Positions 30,201 to 41,000 of a stretch of 64,000 nucleotides of DNA are shown piece by piece; the stretch's first letter is position 1, and each line of letters starts with the position of its first letter. A program made the translations under genes and the position numbers. The stretch comes from Patiria pectinifera. Its lineage: Eukaryota > Echinodermata > Asteroidea > Valvatida > Asterinidae. Location: NCBI GenBank assembly GCA_029964075.1, contig CM057147.1, forward strand, positions 21,659,513-21,723,512, read 5' to 3'. The notes below the pieces were generated by a model. It had not been told where the DNA came from. It did no database searches and saw only the letters and a program-made list of their open reading frames with translations.

Positions 30201-32021
30201 CATCCAGAAGACACCGTTCAAGATCGGAGTCCCCCAAACGCCGAAAACACTCCAGGTCCAGAACACCAAGGAGAAAGCGACGATCCAGATCCAGGTCCAG
30301 ATCCCCGACCCCAAGAAGGAGTCATCGATCTAGATCCCGAACGCCAAAACGTAAATCCTCAAGATCCAAGACACCGAAAAGGAAGCGGCGCTCAAAGTCG
30401 AGAACGCCGAGACGCTCTCGATCCAGATCACCCAAGCGTCGACGTAGGTCTAGATCGAGATCTAGGTCTCGATCACCTTCCCGGCGACATCGTTCCAGAT
30501 CGAAAACTCCTACCAGACGTAGGCGCCGTTCAGTGACCCGCTCCAGTGATAAAAGACGGAAGCACAGTCGCTCTAGGTCACGAGACAGAAAGCGGAGACG
30601 CAGTAGGTCTTATTCTAGGGAGAGACGAAGATCCTCTGATAGTAAGTAACTGTTGCATATTACTGCATGCTATTTATGATTTTTTTTAAAAGGTTGCAGG
30701 TCTGAACTAGTTATTGAATTGCAAACAGCCAAAAAAATTAGAATAGATTGAAATAGACACTAAGAAAAAATTGGTGATGCCCTTGTCGTGGTGTAAACTA
30801 CATGAAAAAACATTGCAGAAATCACCTCTTAAATCTCCTGATTTTTGTTTTTTCCCCAAGGGTCAAGACGACGCAAGCATAACCGTAGTCGGAGTCGAAG
30901 TAGGAGCAAGACTCGAAGTAAATCAAAGAGTCTAAGCCGAAGTCGCAGTCCAAGTCCTCACCGGGCACGCAGTTCTGACGTAAGTCAGTTTGTTTTTTTG
31001 ATTGTGCTAATCTTACTTATCTATTTCTGCTTGTGTGAGCCAACCATTGCGTTAGGACAAGTGGATTTGTAAATTAAGACACAGAGCAGCGGTACTTTGT
31101 CATAAATGTAATTCTGAAAAACTGATGTTAAGTAGTATGCTCTTTTATGAAGTGGGTTGGCTATGCAAGAACTGGTGGGTAGAGGTGCTGTAGTGTAGGT
31201 TTGTTACCATTACGTCATACCGACGGTGATTTGAACTGTCAGTGTGTCGCAGGTTAGGGATAACAAGGTCGTCTGACAGTTACACGTGACTGATCAAATT
31301 GACTGAGGAATCTTGCTGTTTAATGTGACCCCTTCCCTAGGACCAACTCAACAGCCTGGCAAGCAAACTGGATGTGCTGGCTGTGCAGGTTGCCCGGTTG
31401 GAGACAGTGCAGGGCAGCATGGTCCAGGCGCTGAACAACCTCATCCATCTAGTCCAGTCGTTGAGACATCAACAACAAGCAACGGCTTCAGACAATGCCT
31501 GGTCTCAAAACCAAAGCCTCACCCTCGGTGGACAGACGGTGACCACCACCCCAAAGCAGATGTTCCCCACCCCTGGAGCTGTGATACCCATCCCCAAAAT
31601 AAAACCTGCCCGTAGGAATTCCTTAGAGGGCAAGCCAGTCCTGGCCGGTCGAATTGGCCAGGACGATATCGTTCAACTTGGCCTGCCCCTGGCCGAGCCC
31701 CCGGTGCTCATCAACCACACATTCTTGCAAAAAGCACTTGGCGTTAGCCCCGATGCTAAAACCTATGCCTGTAAGCTCCTCAAGCATCTGTTCACCGAGG
31801 AGGAGATGTCCAAGTGTAACTTTGAAGGGCGTCACAAAATGCAAGGCGGCGTGACGGAGAAACTGGACCCCTTGCGCCTGAACGCCATCCTGTCGCAGGT
31901 AGAGCTGGATTTCCCTGGTTGCATGGCGCCGAAGGAACTGGCTTTGATCAGAAAAGCCGTCAACGCTGCATGCCGGGCTGTCCGGTTTAAGACAAGGATG
32001 CAAAATCCCCCCTCAAAATGA
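27264..32021 (+). CDS. RS-BEN isoform: RS block + coiled coil + BEN domain
   Basis: Exons 27264-27362, 29912-30641 and 30861-30979 (shared with RSRC2) join in phase 0 to a terminal exon 31341-32021 after a clear acceptor (CCCTTCCCTAG). The 542-aa product has the first RS block and then an amphipathic coiled coil of about 45 residues (LASKLDVLAVQVARLETVQG). A linker follows, then a BEN domain of about 115 residues: DDIVQLGLPLAEPPVLI, LLKHLFTEEEMSKCNFEG, LDPLRLNAILSQV, FPG and RKAVNAACRAVRF. BEN domains bind DNA or act in transcriptional repression. TGA at 32019 is followed by AATAAA at 32190. The alternative is that the BEN exon belongs to a separate gene with its own promoter; the exact phase match and absence of another start exon favour alternative termination. 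RNA evidence is lacking. Confidence 0.7.
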
Positions 32022-35000
32022 ACTGGATCTGTAAATTTTGGGAACTTTTCTTTCACAATTCATACACGCTCATACATTGGATAGTGATGTATGTACTCTT
32101 GGAATCTTGGATTCATTATTCGACTGAAACGCGTCCTACACTACAGCACCAACCTTCCACCAGTTTCTTGTTTTCTATTAAAAAAAATCAATAAAGGCTC
32201 TTGGTGCAAGCATGTACATTCGAAAAAGTGCCTTTTAAATTGTGAAGATGCATTTTGTACATAAATGAACCATTTTGTGGTTTATTGATTCCCTTTTAAT
32301 TTATAATCTTCGACCTGCTCACATGGTGTAGTCTTAATTATTTATAGTTCGTTTGTTCTACGTATTGGTCTGGCTCACACTTCTCTTTTTATGTGCACGT
32401 TTTCTGCTTGTGTTGTATTTTTGCTTTTAGCAGTGAACCGTAAGTAAATATCAATTCCTCTGTAGTAAATTAGTAGTTTTCAGCTAATAAAGTTTAATGT
32501 GTAGGTAATTCATTTCTGCACTTCTTTTCAATGCAGTGAATCTCGAAAAGTAAGATCAAATTTGTGTGTATTTTTGGTTTCGCCTGTAATTTGAAGAACA
32601 CAAATCTTGAAATTCCCCTTAAGACAGCCGACTGTTCTGTCGTGGTTTTTGGGCAGCACATTCTGCACCTGGTATGATTTAAAACAATTGTGTGGCATGA
32701 CTTCCCCTCGTAAAATTCAACCCTCTCCTTTTGAAAAGTGCATGTATTTTGGAGGAAATTTTCCCTTAAAATTTGAACCGTGAATGTTTTTTGGAAGAAC
32801 ATTTCTCAAACTTAAAAAAAAAAAAAATTGCCCTACATACAAGTTTCAAAAATTGGGTTTTTTCCCCGTCAAATTTGTTGAAAAGTAAAAGGGAAAAAGT
32901 AAAAGTGGATATTAGATATGTAGGCTTAAAGCAAAACTTGGAAGATGTAGATGATAACCTGCTTTGCCATATACAATGAATATACCATTCAGCCTGGCTC
33001 ACCAGCCCGTGAGTCAGTTGTTCCTGAGCGCCGGGATACCCACCCCGTCGTTGTTGACGCACCATCCACGGCAAAGCAAAGTACGCCACACCAGGTGAAT
33101 ATCTAAGTATCTATGTGCCCTGACAAATCCCCACAATCCCTTGACTGATAGTACACTGACAGTACAGGGGGAACATACATGTATCCCTCTGAACTTTTTA
33201 TGAAAAAAACCCAGTTGTGTTGTTTATTTTCAATACAGTGGAACGCCGCTATAACGAACATCGCTGGATCCACAGAAAGTGTTCGTAATAACAATCGTTC
33301 GGATTTTGAACAGCGGGTACCCTCTTTTGACCAATAGTGAACTGGCATTTCTCGCATCCCGCGTCCGTACGAGGAGTTGCCACAAAACTTTAGCAACGGG
33401 TGGTTTTCCTTTTTATTCCTTGGGGAAATAATATTAATGTGTGTTTGGGAATTAAAAGTGGCCCAAATAGCATTTATACAACAGGTAGATTTTTGTTTAG
33501 TTGACTTTTTTCAACAACAATGTTCGGTATGTTTTGTACATTAAAACCAGGAGCCAAGGATGATGTTCGGTAGAGCGGTGTTCGGTAAAGCGGCGTTCAG
33601 TATAGCGGCGTTCCACTGTAGTTTCATGGACATTAACTGTACATACATGGAATTCCACATGATACTTTTTCTTTTATTTTTCAAACAGTGGCATTCATCT
33701 CGTTGTTTTCTGTTTGTCATTGTTTATTAAAAAAAAATTACATCAATCAGAACAAATTGTTTCCTTGGTGGCCTCATTGTGCAGTAGAAGTCCGTCTCTT
33801 TTTTGTTTTTAGCAGTTTCCAAGGATAATATTGTGGTAGGGATGACATGGTGGGTACATACTGACAAAATTTCTTCATAAAAGAGAGATAACCGGAGCAC
33901 CTGCATACAAACTTGGTTGTTTGTATGTGTGCTTATTTGGTGAAAAAAATGTGTACCAAAGATACGCCCAGTTTAATTAAAATCCTCCTTTGGTTTGATC
34001 AGTCACAGACAGTTCAAAATGTTATCCTGTTCCCCTGCCATTCCCTTTACACAGGCTAGTCACCAACAGTCAAATCATATTTCTTGTAGGCACTGTGACA
34101 GTCAAATTCCATCAACAGACAAAATCAGGTGACTGGTAGGCACAGCTGGCTTATCAATCTCCTATGGTCAAAGCATAGCTACCTGTACATGTGCATCAGG
34201 TTTCCTAACAATTACAGCCAGTCGACTGTTGCAAAATAGTCACTTGGTTTATTGTGACTGCTGGACTGGCCTTTGTTGAAATTGCCAGCCAGAGAGGGAG
34301 GGTTTTTAACTTTAATAGAGCCACACATGATGATAATTTTTTTCTGCCTCTTGAAGCAAACCCAGCAGGTAACACACAGAGTACCATATGTGCAATTCAC
34401 ATGAAATCAGACAAAGATAGCATGAATTCAAAGATAGCATTATACAAAAATTTGCAATGTTGCAACGTCCTTGTTGAAAATGTATTGCCTTGAGTGGGTG
34501 TAAAGCACAAGAGATTCTCCAGTATTTTGCAAAGCCTTTTGAAGGGTTGGTTCATATGTGTTTGCAAAAATTAGGGATAGAGAAAGAAATTGAAGCAATT
34601 TCATGATTGCAACAATTGTAGTAGTATTGTGACGTTTAGCATTGACCTAAATGCCCTTTTTTATCGTTTGCTTTGGAATTTGATTAAAAAAGGAAGTGAG
34701 CTGGAACATTATTACTGTATTTGGAAATTTACTTGCATATATTTCCTGTTCTGGGATATTCTGGCTAGCATTGATACAACTTCTTTGAACATCAGTGTGC
34801 TCAATCTAGTTCCTGTACTGTTATTTTTAATTTATAAGAAAAAAAAGTACTGTTGGTCAAATAGAAAATCTTAGTATTGAAGGTAAATATTTGTGATGTT
34901 GCAAACGTTGTGAATGAGATGGTGAATTGATTTGTGCGCTTTGAGATTTTGAAATGTATCACTCAGCTTGACAGTGTTATGAACAGAGTCCGGTTCCAAA

Positions 35001-38000
35001 AACACTAACACTGTTTTGTTGTTGGGCCATTTCCCTGAAAGAGCATTCTTCCCACAACAGGAGAGCAGCGTGTCCTCCTCGTCCCCGCGACTGGCTGACG
35101 TCAGCAGCTCCAAACTGAGGACGGTCGATTCCTCCAGCAAGCGAGCCCGATCGTCATCGCTGAGCCCTGCCAGATTGAGATCTCCCTCTCCGAAGAAGAA
35201 AGGATCCGAGTCTAGAGATGCGCGCTCCCGCTCCCGCTCCCCATCAGCATCCGGAAGTGAGCACTCCGTGTCTCCGTCCCCGAAGGCGAGAAAACAGGCC
35301 TCCCGATCAAGATCCCCATCCCCAAAGCCTAAGACGTCAAGAAGAGCTCGGGAGTCCAGGTCCCGATCTGCATCCCCTGCCAGGAGGAAGACGAAATCCA
35401 GTCGCAGGTCCCGGTCCCGTTCTGTCACACCCAAGAGATCCAAACGGAAATCACGCAGCCGCTCCCCAAAGCGGAGGCGACGCCGTGGTTCTCGCTCTCG
35501 ATCGCGATCGCCTACGCCGGCAAGACGCAGTAAGTCATCGCGATCCCGCCGGAGGTCCCGGTCTAGATCACCACCCCGCAAGAAGTCCAGGTCAAGGTCA
35601 CGGAAGAGATCGCGATCCAAGTCACACAAACGGTCCAGGTCACGATCTAGGAAGAGGTCACGCTCACCCAAGAGGCGTAGAAGATCCAGTGATGTGATCT
35701 GTTCATTTTGCTTATGATTTAACATTTCATTGGTTTAATAAGACGATGTAGCCGCGTTACACGATACAAGGCAACGTAAGTGAGTGCAAACAAGCCAAAC
35801 ATGCAATCAACAGCCCAGATCAGGTGGCATTCGTGCCAAATAGTGGTTAGCTCATGGATGATTGCACATTGATAAAAAGCGCGGGTCGGGAGTCAAGCTA
35901 ACGCGTACCACGTGCTACTTGCGCATGCGCATAACCTGTTCTGAAATTGATACCTGAATGAATGCTTTTATCTCGTATCGCTTTTATTTGAAGAGTTTCA
36001 AGTGACTTTGGAACAACAATTGGGCCAATTTTGAGCAGGAAAAGTGACCATGGGGGAAAATAGTAGCCTAACAGGAAATATGTCGATGAATTCATGACGA
36101 ATTTTATTCGGTTCAATGGCAACGATGGCCAATGGGTGTTATGAATCATGCGGATCATTAACCAAGATTCCTTGAAAAAAGATGAAATTGATGATCATTA
36201 CGTTTTGTGATGCAGAAATATAACGGTACAAATGTGTTGGGAAATTGTTTCTGCATCACCGTATGTGTCAATTTCTTTGAGAATCTGCATGTTCATAACG
36301 CCATCATTGCCATTGAACCGAATAAAACTAGCCTGTATTCATCATTCCCTGTTGAGTACTATTTCCCCGTATTTTTCCTGTAAGTGATTCAAATGATTGG
36401 TGTTCAAGTCGCCAATCTTCAAGCAAAAAGCGATACGAATAAAAGCATTCGTCGGTATCGATTTCTCCGAGAAATGCCGATTACGCATCACTAGTAACAC
36501 GTATTTTGCGTAACAGACTGTTCACGCTTTATCAGTATTACGTGAGTCAACATATTGTGAAGAATCGCAGACGTTGATGCATGTTTGTGTTCTGCTCACT
36601 GAACGCCTTTATCGCAGTAACGCGACTACATCTGTTAAACCAATGAATGGACCAAATCATAGCAAAATGAACAGATCACGATAGTGAGTTCAGTTGACGT
36701 GCCACGGAGCGCCTCGATCAGTCATCCGCCGAAGGCTTTCGCGACCAGCTATCCCCGCGCTGTTGCTCGCTTAGCCGACTGCGTGCGGCCTCCTGCCAGG
36801 AGGAAGACGAAATCCAGTCGCAGGTCCCGGTCCCGTTCTGTCACACCCAAGAGATCCAAACGGAAATCACGCAGCCGCTCCCCAAAGCGGAGGCGACGCC
36901 ATGGTTCTCGATCGCGATCGCCTACGCCGGCAAGACGCAGTAAGTCATCCCGATCCCGCCGGAGGTCCCGGTCTAGATCACCACCCCGCAAGAAGTCCAG
37001 GTCAAGGTCACGGAAGAGGTCGCGATCCAAGTCACACAGACGGTCCAGGTCACGATCTAGGAAGAGGTCACGCTCACCCAAGAGGCGTAGAAGATCCAGG
37101 TAAGTGACATGCTCAGAATAACTATGGCATTATCTTTGACAAAATGACAAATCAAGACAACAAATATTAATTTTATGCGACCCAATCCTATGAAGTGAGT
37201 TTAACCCTAACACCAACAGGTTTTCTCTAGGCACCCTGCCAAAAGCAACGAAATGCAACTTGACTGAAATAGAACCATAGAACTTTGCAACAAATTGCAA
37301 AGTGGATTGCGTTTCATTGTGCAGTTTAACCCAGTGCATACCAGCCTTTTCACCAAGCAGTTCCCCTGCTTAAATACAACCAAATATAACTGTGGATTAT
37401 GTTGCATCGCCTTGGAATCATGAGCACGGGTGACGTGAGTCGGCTGTTAAGTGCAACATACATGTATGCAACAATGTTTTACCAGTGTTGCTTTTTGTTG
37501 CGTTTAGCAGGTTTAGGGATAAAGGACAACTGGTCTTTTGTTTAATCAAGTACATGCAGAAGGAAGTGCATGGTTGGCTCCTTGTTGCAATATATCACTC
37601 TAGTTGACAAATCTTATGTAAGCCAAAAAAAAATTGGTTGCAATGGTTGATTGGCCCCCTGTTTTCCATTTTTCCAGATGCTGTCAAATGGCCTATTACT
37701 CAAAAGTACTCCTTGTGGCTATTTTGATAAATCTGTCACCAAATATCTGTACAACATGTGCGGCGTTTTTGTCATACACTAATTTGGAAGATTTTGTATT
37801 TCCTTGTATGAATATTGTTTTCTTGTGTAACAGTATTCACAGCAAGATGGAACAATGATGCTTTCTAATCACAGTGTCTGTAAACTCTTTACAGCTCAAT
37901 CCCTTTAACCTTAAACGGAGTCTTCTGCAAGCAAAGCAGTTGAGAAATTCAGTGTTTAAGAATTTTCTTTGATATATTTTCAGGTCACGCAGCCCACGCA

Positions 38001-41000
38001 AGCGAAGACCAAAGTCCAGATCGCGTTCCCCACGTCGCCGTCGCTCAAAGTAAATGTCATATCTATATTTGTGTTATTTTATCAGAGCTTACATTGTTAG
38101 AAATAAATAGCAGGTCATGCATGTCTGGAGTACTTACATTTTGACTGCAATTTTTTTTCATGATTATTTTAGAATCATAATTTATCAAGAGAAATGTAAA
38201 GAGTGTTTAAGACATCTGCATATACACATGTAAGGCAGGAGATTGTAGGTTCTGGCCTCATCCAAACAACCTTGTGATTTTTTTTTGTAGCAAGCTGTTG
38301 GACAGCACTGAGTGAACAGTTCTTATAAATACAACGTAGGTGAAGGTATAAAACTAATGGTAACCCTAACCTCCTAGACTCTGTTGGCTAGTAACCGTCC
38401 TCAATCCTGCAAAATCCTCCAATTACCACCATGTAAAAATTGCATTCGACCTCAATCCTCCGAAATCATCCGTTAGTTCTTAAATTTGTTCAGTGAAAGG
38501 ATAACCATTGCCTCAATCCTTCAAAACCCTCCAACAATCACTGTAATGGGTTGAGGCAGTGCTAATGACATTCAGAAGCAGTGTGGATTATATCGAGCAT
38601 AATGCAGGGCACAATTATGCACGGCTGAAAATAAACAATGCAGGGTACAGCCTACGAACTTGACACAATGCATCCTCCAAAATCAAGCGATACTTTTTTT
38701 TGCCTTTCGGCCTTAATCCTCCAAAATCATCCGTTATTTCTTGAATTTGTTGAGTGGAGGGGTGACCATTGCCTCGACCCTTCAAAATTCTCCAACAAAC
38801 ACTGTAATGGGTTGAGGCAGTGCCGATGACATTCAGAAGCAGTGTGGATGATATCAAGCATAATGCAGGGCTCAATTTTGCATGGCTGAACATAAACAAT
38901 GCTGGGTACAGCCTACGAACTTGACACAATGCATCCTCCAAAATCAAGTGACACTTTTTTTTGCCTTTCGGCCTTAATACTCCAAAATCATCCGTTATTT
39001 CTTGAATTTGTTGAGTGGAGGGGTGACCATTGCCTCGACCCTTCAAACTCCTCCAACAACCACTGTAATGGGTTGAGGCAGTGCCAATGACATTCAGAAG
39101 AAGTGTGGATTATATCGAGCATAACGCAGGGCACAATTATGCACGGCTGAAAATAAACAATGCTGGGTACAGCCTATGAACTCTACGCATTTTGGAGGAT
39201 TGAGGAATAGGGTTTAAAAGAAGAACATTTGTTCAAATGTGGTTAATCATTGGTAAATATCCAAGTTTATCCTAATAATTCCATCCTCGTTTAGTGAGTC
39301 AGACATGACTGAGGCTTTGGCTGGTCAATGCACACTCTCTCCAAACGATCTGTTGATCAATCTTTCCCCTAGATCGAGATCCCCAAGGAGGCGTCGGCGC
39401 ACTCGCAGCCCTAGTCGCAGCCGTAGCCGTTCAGTCTCCCCCATGACCCGAGTCAGAGACCCGGCCATGCATGCCCAGGAGGCCCTGGCGCGCCGGCTGG
39501 AGAGAGCCAAGAAGCTGATGGAGATGAAGGAGAAGCGAGACAAGGAGGAAAAGGTGAAGGCACTGAAGGAGGAGAAGGATACGAAGGACACAGCCATGGA
39601 GAAAGGTAGGGAGCGTCATAGAGCTATATTAACCCTAACCCCCTAGGCCCTTGTTGCTTACAACCATCCTCAATCCTCCAAAATCCTCCCAAATTTGCAA
39701 CTCCGCCTAAATTTTGCAAAATTGTCAGACAGTCCTGCCTCGAAATGCATTCATCCTCAATCCTCCAAAATCCTCCTCATTCCAAAATTTTGCACTTGTG
39801 TTTAAATGAAGGATAACCAACGCCAAATCCTTCAAAATCATCAGACAGTCCTGCCTCAAAATGCATTCATCCTCAATCCTCCAAAATCCTCTTGTGCTTC
39901 AATCACCATTCATCCTCAATCCTCCAAAATCCTCATGTGCTTCAATCACCATTCATCCTCAATCCTCCAGAATCCTCATTTGATTCAATCACCATTCATC
40001 CTCAGAATCCTCCAAAACCGTTAAAATACTAGATACAGTGTAATGCCTGCTGGGCGCATCCATGTTTGTACACAAACCTATGGAGACCTAGACATTTTAT
40101 ACAGCTTTTGTACGGCTATTTGCGTATCTGTGTTTGTATTTCATACTGGTGCGTTATCGAAGCCAATATGCCCAAAACCGGAACGCACGATCAGCAAATG
40201 AGCGTGTCATTTTGTGCAGATGCTTTTTGCCATCACGCTTTTTGAACCGTCAATGACGCGCTTAAGGTGTTTGCGTGTGTTCTACTTGCGCGTTGCATGT
40301 AGAGTACAATTTCAAAATTTAGGCTAATCTATCTAATTTCATTGTGTTCTACAAACATGCACATGAATTCAAAATGTCTGCGCCCAGGACGGCTCCAAAA
40401 CGTCTCCACGCACAGAATGGCGAGTTAGCGCTCTAGTAATTTAATAAAGCTCTATGGGGAGCGTTGACTTGTTTGCTGCTCTGTGGATACGAGCTTAGTG
40501 TCTTCTCAGGTCCTCTGACAGCTATGTGCAAGTTCAGGAGAAGACTATGGTTAACCGTATTCAGACTAAATTCACTCGAATGCAGGATTGTTGGGCTGCC
40601 GTAGTTGACTATTTGGGACTGGAACCCAGGGCACTGTTGTATCGCTGGTTACCAATAGCCTCGTGCATCATCAAACACAACAGGGAACCGGAACCAAGAA
40701 GTTTTGTGATGTCATTTTAACCGTCATTTGACCAGAGATGTAGGCATGTTGTTAGTTATGCACAAATGTAAGTTATGTGTGCGTTGTGTCAACGCTTGCG
40801 GGCTTCGCCAAATAAAAAAAATTAACTGCTAACGGAAATTTCCAACGATGCGTCTATCACTGGAAAGGCCGCCTTTCATTGATTTCTTCAAAATGAAAGC
40901 ATGCCATAGAGAATAATTTCACGGGGAGTTTATTTCCCTTACTATCTTTCAACCAAGTATGTTTTTCAACAATAATTACGTCATTTACTTTTTGGAAAGC

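Noticed and set aside
31623..32003. A 126-codon minus-strand frame
   Set aside because: Antisense shadow of the BEN exon, with no splice or family support.
35218..35697. A 159-codon plus-strand frame rich in Pro/Gly/His
   Set aside because: It is a shifted frame of the same RS exon; the phase used by flanking exons is the RS one.
34871..35725. A 284-codon minus-strand frame rich in DRDLDR
   Set aside because: It is the antisense of the RS-coding exon; RS codons read backwards give Asp/Leu/Arg repeats.
36684..37103. A separate RS-protein gene starting in the fold-back region
   Set aside because: The frame has no ATG at its start and its informative part is the duplicated RSRC2 exon end.
39629..39650. 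Interstitial telomere repeat (CCCTAA)
   Set aside because: There is only one and a half units, always beside TTAA at element ends, so it is a transposon terminus.
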